From positions 15,421 through 79,420 of the forward strand of contig DASXZO010000113.1 in the NCBI GenBank assembly GCA_036501845.1: a DNA stretch of 64,000 nucleotides, written 5' to 3'. Position 1 is the first letter of the stretch, and the number at the start of each line of letters is the position of its first letter. This stretch comes from JBBREP01 sp036501845. GTDB lineage: Bacteria > Actinomycetota > Acidimicrobiia > IMCC26256 > PALSA-610. The translations under genes and the position numbers were made by a program. A model generated the notes under the pieces. It had not been told where the DNA came from. It did not search any database and saw only the letters and a program-made list of their open reading frames with translations. This document shows, piece by piece, positions 43,202 through 51,910 of this stretch.

Positions 43202-43623
43202 GACGCGATCGGCGTGTTCTGCCCCGCCGCGAGCCACCACTTGCCGTCGCGTCGCACCAGCACGTAGAGCGCCATCTCCGAGAACGCCTCGTTTCCGGGC
43301 TCACCTTCGAGCCCGTGCCGGCGCACGTGCGCGATCGCGACGTCGGGCACCGGTGCACGCACGTCGACCACCTCGAAGCGGGCGCGCGCACCGCCGCGAC
43401 CTTCTTGCTTCAAGCGCACGTGGATCGCGTGCAACTCGTCGTAGCCCGTGACCGTCATCCCGTACGGACTCCCCCACAACACGTCGCCGGCCAACGAACC
43501 GTCCGTGATGTCGGCGTCGTGGCGATCCCACCCGGCCTGCAATTCTGCGACGAGCACGGCCACTGCCGCGGTCGCATCGTCGTGCCGCGGACCACCACAT
43601 TCGAGTTCCGGGCGTGTGGACAT
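43174..43623 (-). CDS. SnoaL/SgcJ-like small alpha+beta protein
   Basis: 149 residues. The pattern ATAAVAVLVAELQAGWDRHDADI, a central GSPYGMTVTGYDELHAIH and VALYVLVRRDGKWWLAAGQN-like C-terminal strands match the NTF2-like SnoaL/SgcJ fold, where members act as small hydrolases, isomerases or binding proteins. It has no clear catalytic set. The start at 43623 is set by TAGGCC 7 nt upstream, not by the ATG at 43641. It converges with the TetR gene and is divergent from the PadR gene. Confidence 0.75.
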   Translation of the reverse strand: MSTRPELECGGPRHDDATAAVAVLVAELQAGWDRHDADITDGSLAGDVLWGSPYGMTVTGYDELHAIHVRLKQEGRGGARARFEVVDVRAPVPDVAIAHVRRHGLEGEPGNEAFSEMALYVLVRRDGKWWLAAGQNTPIASSVTGAGAR

Positions 43624-43630
43624 ACACGGA

Positions 43631-43636
43631 GGCCTA
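43631..43636 (-). promoter_or_regulatory. Leaderless promoter hexamer (TAGGCC)
   Basis: Minus-strand TAGGCC is 7 nt before the ATG at 43623; only its last base differs from TANNNT. Confidence 0.4.
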
Positions 43637-43699
43637 CCCATTGTCCCGGCGGGCCCGTTCTCAGGAATTGGGACTTGCGCGACCCGTCGCGAGTTGTTA

Positions 43700-43728
43700 C
43701 GATATATCGCAAGTGATCGACATATGTC
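43700..43728. promoter_or_regulatory. Two AT-rich palindromes, candidate PadR operator
   Basis: CGATATATCG (43700-43709) and GACATATGTC (43719-43728) are perfect 10-bp palindromes spaced 19 bp centre to centre. They are strikingly AT-rich in this GC-rich DNA and lie 50-80 bp before the PadR gene. PadR sites often contain ATGT/ACAT half-sites, and the second palindrome has both. Confidence 0.6.
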
Positions 43729-43778
43729 ACGATCGTCGTGGCGAACCGGAGCCGACACGCATCGAAAGGACCAAAAAC

Positions 43779-44318
43779 ATGTACGACTTCCGAGAGGACC
43801 AAGGCCACCGAGGTGGTGGCCACCGCCGCGGCGGGCGTGAAGGCAGCCGCTGGGACGGGCGCCGGCGCGGTGGCCGCATGCAACGCGGCGACATCCGCAC
43901 TGCGGTGCTCGTGGTGCTGGGCGAGGGCCCGGGCCACGGCTACGACGTGATCCAGCGGCTCGAGGAGCACACCGGCGGCGCCTGGCGACCGAGCCCCGGC
44001 TCGATCTACCCGATGCTGCAGCTGCTCGAGGACGAAGGCCGGCTGCGGGCCACCGAGCGCGACGGCAAGAAGGTGTACGAGATCACCGACGCCGGGCGCG
44101 AGGAAGCGGCCCAACGCGTGGAAGAGGCCGGCGGCACCCCATGGGACCTCGCCGGTCGCGACGACGACCGCATCGGTGAACTGCGTGGCGCACTGCGCCA
44201 GCTGTTCCTCGCGGCCAAGCAGGTGGACATGGCCGGCGACCGCGACCGCGTCGACCGCGCCATCGAGATCCTGAAGCAGGCCCGCAAGGAGATCTACACG
44301 CTCCTCGCCGAGGACTGA
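43779..44318 (+). CDS. PadR-family transcriptional regulator
   Basis: 179 residues. A Gly/Arg/His-rich tail of about 33 residues (RGGGHRRGGREGSRWDGRRR) comes first, then the PadR winged helix: RGDIRTAVLVVLGEGPGHGYDVIQRLEEHTGGAWRPSPGSIYPMLQLLEDEGRL (about 35-90), and a helical C-terminal domain. PadR proteins repress efflux genes in response to toxic compounds. GAAAGGA lies 8 nt before the ATG at 43779. The ABC exporter genes face it across a hairpin and are plausible targets along with its own gene. Confidence 0.9.
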   Translation: MYDFREDQGHRGGGHRRGGREGSRWDGRRRGGRMQRGDIRTAVLVVLGEGPGHGYDVIQRLEEHTGGAWRPSPGSIYPMLQLLEDEGRLRATERDGKKVYEITDAGREEAAQRVEEAGGTPWDLAGRDDDRIGELRGALRQLFLAAKQVDMAGDRDRVDRAIEILKQARKEIYTLLAED

Positions 44319-44337
44319 CGCACCGACGAATTCCAAT

Positions 44338-44368
44338 GGCGCGCGCCGGGCATCGCCCGGCGCGCGCC
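44338..44368. terminator. 14-bp GC hairpin between convergent padR-like and ABC permease genes
   Basis: GGCGCGCGCCGGGC (44338-44351) pairs perfectly with GCCCGGCGCGCGCC (44355-44368) around a 3-nt ATC loop. It lies in the 66-bp gap between convergent genes and would act in both directions. There is no T-tract. Confidence 0.7.
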
Positions 44369-44384
44369 TGCGCGTCGTGCGCGA

Positions 44385-45107
44385 TCAGCTGATGCGGCTC
44401 ACCAGCCGTTCGCGGTCGAAGAGCGCGGCGGCGAACCGGCCACCGAGGCGGATCAGCACCAGCAGGGCCACGCCGAAGGCGAGCGCCACCCGCGGCGACG
44501 GCACGATCACGTTGAAAGCGATGAGCGAGGTGATCGCGACGGTGGGCAGCGTGGCCAGGATCGAGAGTTGGCTCGCGTTGCGAGGGTCGCTCGAGCGCGT
44601 CGAGATCGCGATCCCCACCCAGATCGACCACAGCGCGAGCAGCGGCGTGAACACCAGTTGGGCGAGCACGTCGGAACCGTGGATCAGCGCCGACGCGACG
44701 CCGGCATGCGCGAAGAGCTCGACCGCACCGATGTAGATGCCGAACACCACGTAGGCGACGATCACACTCGGCAGGAACGCCGCGAGCGTCTTGCCGAGCA
44801 GCAGCTCCTCGCGGCTGATCGGCGTGGTCAGGATCGGTTCCAATGTGCCCTGCAGCCGTTCGCCCACGATGGAATACGACGCGAGCGCGGCCGGAACGAG
44901 TGCCGGGATGGCGAGCATGTAGAGCAGCGCGTGCTCATGGTGCAACGGCACCGCGGCCCGGCTCGACAGCGTGAACACTTGAATGAGCGGCTGCACCAGG
45001 AAGATCAGCGGCAAAATCGCCATGGCGTAGATCACGTTGCCGTTGTGCCGGAAGTCGCGCATCTCCTTCACGAGCACGGCCCTCACCCGGCGGCGGCTGA
45101 ACTTCAT
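44385..45107 (-). CDS. ABC-2 type transporter permease
   Basis: 240 residues with about six hydrophobic segments and an N-terminal cytoplasmic lead (KFSRRRVRAVLVKEMRDFRHN) typical of ABC-2 permeases. The conserved GERLQGTLEPILTTPISREELLLGK motif follows the second segment, as in exporters such as YhhJ or antibiotic efflux systems. It starts at 45107 and overlaps the ATPase stop by 4 bp. With the ATPase it forms an exporter of unknown cargo. Confidence 0.88.
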   Translation of the reverse strand: MKFSRRRVRAVLVKEMRDFRHNGNVIYAMAILPLIFLVQPLIQVFTLSSRAAVPLHHEHALLYMLAIPALVPAALASYSIVGERLQGTLEPILTTPISREELLLGKTLAAFLPSVIVAYVVFGIYIGAVELFAHAGVASALIHGSDVLAQLVFTPLLALWSIWVGIAISTRSSDPRNASQLSILATLPTVAITSLIAFNVIVPSPRVALAFGVALLVLIRLGGRFAAALFDRERLVSRIS

Positions 45108-46069
45108 CGTGCTCCCGCCTCGGCGTCGTGGTCGACGAGCTCGAGGTAGACGTCTTCCAACGAGTGTCGCGATTCGGTGATCGACAGCACGTCGGCACCG
45201 GCCGCCACGAGCGCCCGTGTCACGGCCGGCGCCGCCACGTTCGCATCGGAGATCGCCAACCGGTAGCTGCTGTCGCCGCTGATCTGCCACGACTCCACGG
45301 CGGGGAGATCGCCGAACACGCGCTGGGGCTCACCGAGCGGAGCGAGTGTGGTGACCGTGAGCGTGCGCGCGAACAACTGATCGCGCAGCTCGTCGGGCCG
45401 GCCGACGGAACGGAGTGTGGTGTTGAGGATGGCGACGCGATCACACAGTCGCTCGGCCTCTCCGAGCCGGTGCGTGGTGAGGAACACGGTCACGAAGCGC
45501 CGGCGCAGGTCGTCGATCAGCTCGTGCACGTCGCGCGCGGCAACCGGGTCGAGGCCTGATGTCGGCTCGTCGAGGAAGAGCACTTCCGGATCGCTGAGCA
45601 GCGCCCGCGCCAGCGCGACACGTTGGCGCAAACCTTTGGACAGGGCGCCGCACATGTCGTTCACTCGATCCTCGAGCTTCACAGCTCGCAGGGCCTGCGC
45701 GATACGCGCCGGCGTGTCGGCGATCTCGTAGAGGTCGGCGAAGCACGCGAGGTTCTCGCGCACGGTCAGCTTCATGTACAGGCCCGGCGACTCGGGCATC
45801 ACCGCGATGCGGCTGCGGATGCGCGCGCCGTTGTCGGGTGTGAGCGCGAGGCCGGCCACGTGCGCTGTTCCCGATGTGGGCGCGAGCAAGGTGCTGAGTG
45901 TGCGCACCGTCGTGGTCTTGCCGGCACCGTTCGGGCCGAGGAAGCCGAACACCTCGCCGCGCGCGACCTCGAAGCTGAGCTCGTCGAATGCCACACGATC
46001 GCCGAAACGCTTCGACAAACGGTCGACCGTCAGCGCTGGCCCATCGCGGTCGGGCGTCACGTGCACCAT
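45104..46069 (-). CDS. ABC transporter ATP-binding protein
   Basis: 321 residues. The nucleotide-binding domain has Walker A GPNGAGKTTT, Q-loop, signature LSKGLRQRVALARA, Walker B VLFLDEPTSGLDP and the switch TTHRLGEAE. The C-terminal 90 residues form the extension found in multidrug and antibiotic exporters (DrrA type). The ATG at 46069 is preceded by TATGGC. It is the first gene of the two-gene exporter operon with the downstream permease. Confidence 0.92.
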   Translation of the reverse strand: MVHVTPDRDGPALTVDRLSKRFGDRVAFDELSFEVARGEVFGFLGPNGAGKTTTVRTLSTLLAPTSGTAHVAGLALTPDNGARIRSRIAVMPESPGLYMKLTVRENLACFADLYEIADTPARIAQALRAVKLEDRVNDMCGALSKGLRQRVALARALLSDPEVLFLDEPTSGLDPVAARDVHELIDDLRRRFVTVFLTTHRLGEAERLCDRVAILNTTLRSVGRPDELRDQLFARTLTVTTLAPLGEPQRVFGDLPAVESWQISGDSSYRLAISDANVAAPAVTRALVAAGADVLSITESRHSLEDVYLELVDHDAEAGAR

Positions 46070-46139
46070 CGCGACACAGCCATACCGCGTCGAGCGTAGG
46101 GTCGGTGTGCCGGGTGGGCGGACGCGCGGCGGACGCTTG

Positions 46140-46679
46140 TCAGTGTGATGCGTCGGCGAGCGCGGCGATGGCGCTCTGGGCCGGGGCCGATGCCGCGCCC
46201 ACCACCGATCGCAGGCCATTCGAGAAGGCGTGCTCGTCTGGAGTCATGCGCCCGATCTGTTCGACGGTGTCGGCGGCCCACAACGTCGCCACGTCGCGCA
46301 CCTCGGCCGCAGTGAGCGGCTCGGCGACATCGTCGTCTCGCAACTGCACGGTGCGGTGCGCGGGATCGAGTGTGTCGCGCCTGATCGCGCACCACAACCA
46401 CGCGATGCGCTCGGCTTCCTGGCCGATCACCGCGACCACGTCGGCGCGCTCGGCCGTGCGGTCGGGTTGGAAGTACTCGGTGCCGTACACCGAGTGGAAG
46501 AGCCCGGCATCGCACAGCGCGGCTCGCTCGCCCCACGATGCGAGCACTCGGCGCGTACCGAGCAGGTGCGACAGGAACGGCACGTGCGAATCGTGCTGCA
46601 GGTCGCCGAAGCCGAGCCCGCGCAAGAAGTCGAGGCGCGCGCCAACCGCCGGAGCAAGGTCGGGCGTCGGGCTCGCCAT
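46140..46679 (-). CDS. DUF6817-like HD-type domain protein
   Basis: 179 residues. The first half has LRGLGFGDLQHDSHVPFLSHLLGTRRVLASWG followed by LCDAGLFHSVYGTEYF, a His-rich pattern resembling HD-domain phosphohydrolases and the DUF6817 family. The function is unknown. The ATG at 46679 follows TACCGT by 6 nt. It lies 17 bp downstream of the MmcQ-like gene on the same strand, so they may be cotranscribed. Confidence 0.72.
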   Translation of the reverse strand: MASPTPDLAPAVGARLDFLRGLGFGDLQHDSHVPFLSHLLGTRRVLASWGERAALCDAGLFHSVYGTEYFQPDRTAERADVVAVIGQEAERIAWLWCAIRRDTLDPAHRTVQLRDDDVAEPLTAAEVRDVATLWAADTVEQIGRMTPDEHAFSNGLRSVVGAASAPAQSAIAALADASH

Positions 46680-46685
46680 GCCCAC

Positions 46686-46691
46686 ACGGTA
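46686..46691 (-). promoter_or_regulatory. TANNNT promoter hexamer (TACCGT)
   Basis: Minus-strand TACCGT is 6 nt before the ATG at 46679. Confidence 0.45.
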
Positions 46692-46696
46692 CGCGA

Positions 46697-47068
46697 TCAG
46701 CGGGCGCTGGGCTTCGAGTCCTCGTCGAGCACCTGCCGGGCCAGCCGTTTCGGCGCGACGAGCGAGTACGACGTGCGCACCCACTCCTCCACCTCACGCC
46801 AGCGCGCCGCGCTGGGCCGCGATCCGATCGTGATCGTCACCCAGCCATGGCGGCCGAGCCCGTAGCCCGTGGGGGAAGCCTTCGGGTCGCTGGCCACCAC
46901 CGCTTCGGCTTCGTCCCGGGTCAGCTTCACGCTGAGCGAGGTGGCGTCGGGGTTGGTGAAGATGAAGTTCTTCCCGTTCACGCGGAATGTGGGCTCGCCG
47001 CCCCAGGCCTCGATGTCGACTCTCGTCGCTTCGGGCAGGCGGCCGGCGATCTGTTCGAGACGGTCCAT
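46697..47068 (-). CDS. MmcQ/YjbR-like protein
   Basis: 123 residues. The sequence RVDIEAWGGEPTFRVNGKNFIF, LSVKLTRDEAEAV, GYGLGRHGWVTITIG and WREVEEWVRTSYSLVAPKRL matches the MmcQ/YjbR family, small CyaY-like-fold proteins sometimes called DNA-binding. The role is unclear. Start ATG at 47068 has GAGG 10 nt upstream; a GTG at 47077 would add three residues. It precedes the DUF6817-like gene. Confidence 0.85.
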   Translation of the reverse strand: MDRLEQIAGRLPEATRVDIEAWGGEPTFRVNGKNFIFTNPDATSLSVKLTRDEAEAVVASDPKASPTGYGLGRHGWVTITIGSRPSAARWREVEEWVRTSYSLVAPKRLARQVLDEDSKPSAR

Positions 47069-47138
47069 GTTCGCCACGCCTCACACTTTCGCGCGCCGCG
47101 GCGGAATGCCGATGGGGCGCAGATCGTTCGGGCTGGTG

Positions 47139-47144
47139 TATGAC
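47139..47144 (+). promoter_or_regulatory. Leaderless promoter hexamer (TATGAC)
   Basis: TATGAC is 7 nt before the ATG at 47152; its last base deviates from TANNNT. Confidence 0.4.
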
Positions 47145-47151
47145 ACCGAGC

Positions 47152-48141
47152 ATGCCCGTGCCACTCTCGATCCTCGACCTCGCCATCGTGAACGACGGCG
47201 CCACTGTTCGCGACGCGCTCGACGCCACCGTTGCCGTCGCGCAACGCGCCGAAGCGCGCGGCTACCAGCGGATCTGGTACGCCGAGCATCACAACATGGC
47301 GTCGATCGCGTCGTCGGCCACGAGCGTGCTCATCGCCCACGTGGCCGCGCACACCGCCACGATCCGGTTGGGCTCGGGCGGCATCATGCTGCCGAACCAT
47401 GCACCGCTCACGATCGCGGAGCAGTTCGGCACGCTCGCCGAGTTGCACCCGGGCCGAATCGACCTCGGGCTCGGGCGCGCGCCCGGCACCGACCAGGCAA
47501 CGTTCCGCGCGTTGCGCCGCGATCTGGCGGCCGCCGAAGCCTTTCCCTACGACGTACTCGAGTTGCAGGCGTATCTCGGCGACGAGAGCCGCGTCCCGGG
47601 TGTGCGAGCCACGCCCGGCGCGGGCACGCACGTGCCGCTCTACATCCTCGGTTCGTCGCTGTTCGGCGCGCAGCTCGCGGCAATGCTCGGGCTCCCCTAC
47701 GCGTTCGCGTCGCACTTCGCGCCGGGCGCGTTGCACGAGGCCATCGAGCTGTACCGCCGCGAGTTCCAGCCGTCCGAACAGCTCGACGCGCCGTACGTGA
47801 TCGCCGGCGCCAACGTCGTGGTCGCCGACTCCGACGACGCGGCCGCGCAGATGTTGCAACAAGTGATGCGGGCGCGCATGCGGCGCTTCGTCGCGCCCGG
47901 CCACACGCTGTCGGACGACGCGGTCGACGGCTTGCTGCGGTCGGGCCAGGGACAACACGTGGTCGAGATGATGCGCTACACCGCGTCGGGCACGCCGCCG
48001 GCAGTGAAGGACTACCTCGAGGGCTTCGCCAAGGAAGCCGATGCCGACGAGCTGATGATCGTGCACGCCGCGCCCACCGTCGAGTCGCGGTTGCGTTCGG
48101 TCGACCTCGTGGCCGACGCGTGCAATCTCACACCGGCGTGA
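47152..48141 (+). CDS. LLM-class flavin-dependent oxidoreductase
   Basis: 329 residues of the bacterial luciferase-like family. The signature AEARGYQRIWYAEHHN, IRLGSGGIMLPNHAPLTIAEQFGTL and GRIDLGLGRAPG are those of the group I LLM subfamily with FMN or F420-type partners. Substrates include alkanals and aromatic amines; none can be assigned. Start from the hexamer at 47139. Its 3' end overlaps the convergent rhomboid-like gene by 14 bp. Confidence 0.9.
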   Translation: MPVPLSILDLAIVNDGATVRDALDATVAVAQRAEARGYQRIWYAEHHNMASIASSATSVLIAHVAAHTATIRLGSGGIMLPNHAPLTIAEQFGTLAELHPGRIDLGLGRAPGTDQATFRALRRDLAAAEAFPYDVLELQAYLGDESRVPGVRATPGAGTHVPLYILGSSLFGAQLAAMLGLPYAFASHFAPGALHEAIELYRREFQPSEQLDAPYVIAGANVVVADSDDAAAQMLQQVMRARMRRFVAPGHTLSDDAVDGLLRSGQGQHVVEMMRYTASGTPPAVKDYLEGFAKEADADELMIVHAAPTVESRLRSVDLVADACNLTPA

Positions 48142-48679
48142 GCTCGCGCCACAGGTAAGCAACCACGAAGCCGCCGAGGAGCGGCGCGCCGTGAATGTCG
48201 CGCAAGGCTGTGTCGATGATCGCGAGCGGGATCAGCAACGCGGCTTCCACCCGCAACACCTTGGGAACCGGTGCGCCTGGGCGCGATGCTTCGGCGGCGA
48301 GACCGCCGAGGATGCCGGCGAATGCCACCGACATGCCCGACTGGTAGGGCTGGAACGCCTCGCCGATGCCGTGACCCACGAGCGCGCCGGTGAGATACGG
48401 CGCGAGCCATTCGGGGCGGGCGAACACACGCTCACCGATCGCCCCGACCACCGCGCAGAGCACGAACACTTCGATCACTACAACGTGCGAACGGTCGCTC
48501 TGCACGAGCACCGGCGTGATCAGTCGCCACAGCTGGCCCCGCCGGAGACCGGACGGATCGCGGCGCAGCGCGTCGAACACTCCCGTACCCGCGAGGCGGG
48601 TCAGCGTTCCCGCGGCGCTCAACGCGAGCGCAGCCGCTGTCAGCAGCGGGAACGAATGGGCGCGCGACTCGCCGGCCAT
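48128..48679 (-). CDS. Rhomboid-like intramembrane protease-type protein
   Basis: 183 residues with about six hydrophobic segments. Rhomboid features are visible: the loop before TM2 GLRRGQLWRLITPVLVQ, a candidate serine Ser117 in SGMSVAFAGILGGL, and a candidate histidine His163 in DIHGAPLLGGFVVAY. The usual GxSG reads G-x-S-V, so activity is uncertain. The start at 48679 (MAGESRAHSF) is likely, without clear promoter or ribosome-binding site. It overlaps the LLM gene tail to tail by 14 bp. Confidence 0.6.
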   Translation of the reverse strand: MAGESRAHSFPLLTAAALALSAAGTLTRLAGTGVFDALRRDPSGLRRGQLWRLITPVLVQSDRSHVVVIEVFVLCAVVGAIGERVFARPEWLAPYLTGALVGHGIGEAFQPYQSGMSVAFAGILGGLAAEASRPGAPVPKVLRVEAALLIPLAIIDTALRDIHGAPLLGGFVVAYLWRELTPV

Positions 48680-48787
48680 CGATTGGGCGTTCCCAGGTGA
48701 CGGCGTGGGCACACCGAGCGCCGCGCCGCGAGGTGGCACACCGTGCTGCAGCCCGCGTTTCGCCGGTACGAACAGGAACCTCGCGGC

Positions 48788-48793
48788 TACGGT
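48788..48793 (+). promoter_or_regulatory. TANNNT promoter hexamer (TACGGT), leaderless start
   Basis: TACGGT is 7 nt before the GTG at 48801 and decides the start of the VOC gene. Confidence 0.5.
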
Positions 48794-48800
48794 CGGCTCG

Positions 48801-49181
48801 GTGCTGAGTGACGCAACATTCATCGGCTTCATCCCCGTGCGCGATGTGGCCGCGGCGCGCGCCTTCTACGAAGGGGTGCTCGGGCTCGAGGTGCTCGAAG
48901 ACAGACCATTCGCGCTCGTGGTGAACGCCAACGGAACCGCGATCAGGGTCACGCCCGTGGGCGAGCTCACCGTGCAACCGTTCACGGTCGCGGGCTGGAA
49001 GGTGCGCGACATCACCGCCACCGTGCGGGCCCTCACCGCCAAAGGTGTTGTGTTCAGCCGCTACGACGGCATGGACCAGGACGAGTTGGGCGTGTGGTCG
49101 GCACCGGGCGGTGGCCAGGTCGCCTGGTTCACCGACCCCGACGGCAACACGCTCTCGCTCACCTCGTTCGCCGACGCGTAG
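48801..49181 (+). CDS. VOC/glyoxalase family protein
   Basis: 126 residues in one VOC module pair: ATFIGFIPVRDVAAARAFYEGVLGLEVLED, then GWKVRDITATVRALTAKGVVF and the C-terminal VAWFTDPDGNTLSL. The first strand ends with Pro-Val instead of the metal His, so it may not bind metal. Typical roles are glyoxalase, dioxygenase or binding protein. It is followed 3 bp later by a quinone-oxidoreductase-like gene in the same operon. Confidence 0.82.
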   Translation: MLSDATFIGFIPVRDVAAARAFYEGVLGLEVLEDRPFALVVNANGTAIRVTPVGELTVQPFTVAGWKVRDITATVRALTAKGVVFSRYDGMDQDELGVWSAPGGGQVAWFTDPDGNTLSLTSFADA

Positions 49182-49184
49182 CCG

Positions 49185-50177
49185 ATGGGCGCGAACCCGA
49201 TGCGCGCGTGGCAGGTGCTGCGCCACGCCGAGCCGTCCGACGCGCTGCAGCAAGTGGAGGTCGCACGGCCCGAACCCGGTGCGGGTCAGGTGCGGATCGC
49301 CGTGCGCGCCGCGGCCGTGGGTTTGCCCGACGTGTTCATGTGCCGCGGCACTTACCCGCTCACACCGCCCGGTGTGTTCGTGCCCGGTCAGGAAGTGGCG
49401 GGCGTGGTGTCCGCAACTGGACCGGGCACTTCCGTGGCGATCGGCACGAGAGTGATGGCGATCACCGACTTCGTGCACGGCCACGGTGGTTTCGCCGACG
49501 AGACGCTTGCCGACGCCGACAACGTCTACGCGATTCCCGCCGGCATCGACGATGCCGAGGCGGCCGGCTTTCTGATCGCGTACCTCACCGCCTGGATCGG
49601 CCTCGTGACGCGTGCGGCGCTGCACCCGGACGAGACAGTGCTCGTGCTCGGCGCCACGGGCGGCACCGGCTCGGCCGCGGTGCAACTCGCGCACGCGCTC
49701 GGGGCCACGGTGATCGGTGTGGTCAACGGCGATGCGAAGGTGCAGAGCTGTCGCGAGCTCGGCGCCGATCATGTGATCGATCGTTCGCAGGAACGCATCG
49801 CCGAGGCCGTGTGCCGCGTCACCGACGGGCGCGGTGCGCACATCGTGTACGACCCGGTCGGCGGCACACTGGCGGGCGACGCGATGCGTGCGGTCGCCAG
49901 CGAGGGCCGGTTCCTGCTCGTCGGGTTCGCCAGCGGTGCGTGGCCCGAGATCGACGCGGCCCGTGTGGTGATGGGCAACTTCGCGGTGATGGGCGTCTAC
50001 GTGGGTGCCACCACCAGGCCAGAACGGGAAGCGATGCTCGAGCAGCTGTTCGAGCTCGTCGCCAGCGGCGCGCTGCGACTGCAGGTCGACACCCGCCCCT
50101 TCCACGATCTCCCGGCCGCGCTCACCGACGTGGCGGCGGCGCGTGCGCGCGGTCGGATCGTGGTCTTGCGCGACTGA
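49185..50177 (+). CDS. NADPH:quinone oxidoreductase-like medium-chain reductase
   Basis: 330 residues of the zinc-independent medium-chain reductase family. Signatures are VGLPDVFMCRGTYP, PGQEVAGVV, the coenzyme motif LGATGGTGSAAVQLA and GRGAHIVYDPVGG. Such enzymes reduce quinones or enones with NADPH. An internal ATG at 49200 (MRAWQVL) is where many relatives start. It lies 3 bp behind the VOC gene. Confidence 0.87.
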   Translation: MGANPMRAWQVLRHAEPSDALQQVEVARPEPGAGQVRIAVRAAAVGLPDVFMCRGTYPLTPPGVFVPGQEVAGVVSATGPGTSVAIGTRVMAITDFVHGHGGFADETLADADNVYAIPAGIDDAEAAGFLIAYLTAWIGLVTRAALHPDETVLVLGATGGTGSAAVQLAHALGATVIGVVNGDAKVQSCRELGADHVIDRSQERIAEAVCRVTDGRGAHIVYDPVGGTLAGDAMRAVASEGRFLLVGFASGAWPEIDAARVVMGNFAVMGVYVGATTRPEREAMLEQLFELVASGALRLQVDTRPFHDLPAALTDVAAARARGRIVVLRD

Positions 50178-50200
50178 CGCGTCCGCGTCGCCAGCACGAC

Positions 50201-51910
50201 CTACGCCGTTGCGCCGCCCGGAACCGTCACCGTGTCGGTATCGCGGCCCGAGCGCAGGAGCTGGCCGGCCCGATCGCCGGTGAACGCGCCGCCCACACAC
50301 ACGTCGCGCCCGCCCACGATCACCCGCTCGACGCCGATCGCCGCGGCATGCAGCCGCTCGGCGCCGGCGGGCATGTCGTGCAGCAGTTGCGCGGGTTTGC
50401 TCGCCACCCGGTCGGGGTCGAACACCACCAGGTCGGCCACGAAGCCGGCCGCGATGCGGCCGCGCTCGCGCAGGCCGAGCAGGCGCGCGGGGCGTTCGGT
50501 CATCAGGTGCACGGCCTCTTCCACCGTCACCACACCAAGATCACGCGCCGCGTGGCCCAGCACCACCGTGGGGTAGTTCGCGTGGCACATCAGGTCGACG
50601 TGCGCGCCTGCGTCCGACCCGCCGAGCATCACGCGCGGGTCCCGCCAGATCCGCGCCCGTTCCACCCAGCCCTCACGCGACGCGCCGAGGCTCGGCACGA
50701 GCGACGGCAGCACCAACGTGAGCGGCAAGAGATCGGCGAGCACCACGTCGATGAGCACGGTCGACGGTTCCACGCCGAGGTCGTGCGCAACCGCAGCAAC
50801 CGTGCGACCGGCATACGCACCGTCGGCGATCTCGATCAGATCGAAGTTGTTCATCGCGTCGAGGCCGCCGCGCGCCGCTTGTTCCACGCCGTCGCGCAAG
50901 CGCGCCCGGAGCGCCTCGTCGCGCAGCGCGGCCCGTCGCTCGTCGTCGGGCATGCGCATCACGTTTCGCCAACCCGGCATCGATCCGAGTAGGTGGCTCG
51001 CGCGCATGCGCATCAGGTCGGGAAGGGTGAGCGCCATGACGCGCGCTCCCTTTGCCGTGGCCACGTCCGACGAGCGCAGTTGCTGTTCGTAGATCTCCGT
51101 GGGCGACAGGCTGCCGAGCAGGTTCCAGTTCAACGGCCGGTTCGCGGCGAGCGACATGTCGGCCATCAACTGCATGCGGTCGTCGCTGATCTCGCCGACC
51201 GCGGGAATGAACTCGAGCGTGGTCCCTGGGTGGTCGCGCACCGCGGCCGCGAGCGCGAGGAACTCGTCGCGCTGCGCCGAGCGCGACGGCACCGGCGCGC
51301 CGTCGCCATCGGTGTGCGCGTCACCGAGCGACGACGACAGGCCGAACGCGCCCGCGCCCATCGCCTCGTGCGCCAGCGCCACCATCGTGTCGATCTGCTC
51401 GCCGGTCGCGGTTCCGCCCACTGCGGCATCGCCCATCGCCACCCGGCGCAACGTGGAATGGCCCACCATGAACGCGGCGTTGATCGCCAACGACCCGTCG
51501 AGCCGGTCGAGGAACTCGCCGAACGTGTTCCACGTCCACTCCGGGCCGGCCTCGAGCGCGCGCAGCGACATGCCTTCGACGCGCGCCATCATGCGCATCA
51601 CGTACTCCGCGTGCTCGGAGCCGAGTGGCGCGATGGTGAAGCCGCAATTGCCGCCGATCACAGTGGTCACACCGTGCAGCGGCGACGGCGAGAGCGTCGG
51701 ATCCCACAGGGCCTGCGCGTCGTAGTGCGTGTGCAGGTCGATGAAGCCGGGCGCCACCACCATGCCGTCGACGTCGACAGTTTCGCGTGCCGCTTCGTCG
51801 GTGGGCCCGATGCCCACGACGCGGCCGCCCGCGATGCCGACATCGGCAACCACACCGGGCGCGCCGGTTCCGTCCACCACCGTGCCACCGCGCAACAAGC
51901 GGTCAATCAC
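50201..51910 (-). CDS. N-acyl-D-amino-acid deacylase-like amidohydrolase
   Basis: 569 residues of the D-aminoacylase group of the amidohydrolase superfamily. Metal features are H-x-H in FIDLHTHYDAQALWDP, GNCGFTIAP with the metal-bridging cysteine, and the terminal Asp in GGSDAGAHVDLMCH. Such enzymes remove acyl groups from D-amino acids; wider family members act on other cyclic amides. The GTG at 51910 overlaps the previous gene's stop by 4 bp (GTGA), so they are coupled. Confidence 0.88.
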   Translation of the reverse strand: MIDRLLRGGTVVDGTGAPGVVADVGIAGGRVVGIGPTDEAARETVDVDGMVVAPGFIDLHTHYDAQALWDPTLSPSPLHGVTTVIGGNCGFTIAPLGSEHAEYVMRMMARVEGMSLRALEAGPEWTWNTFGEFLDRLDGSLAINAAFMVGHSTLRRVAMGDAAVGGTATGEQIDTMVALAHEAMGAGAFGLSSSLGDAHTDGDGAPVPSRSAQRDEFLALAAAVRDHPGTTLEFIPAVGEISDDRMQLMADMSLAANRPLNWNLLGSLSPTEIYEQQLRSSDVATAKGARVMALTLPDLMRMRASHLLGSMPGWRNVMRMPDDERRAALRDEALRARLRDGVEQAARGGLDAMNNFDLIEIADGAYAGRTVAAVAHDLGVEPSTVLIDVVLADLLPLTLVLPSLVPSLGASREGWVERARIWRDPRVMLGGSDAGAHVDLMCHANYPTVVLGHAARDLGVVTVEEAVHLMTERPARLLGLRERGRIAAGFVADLVVFDPDRVASKPAQLLHDMPAGAERLHAAAIGVERVIVGGRDVCVGGAFTGDRAGQLLRSGRDTDTVTVPGGATA

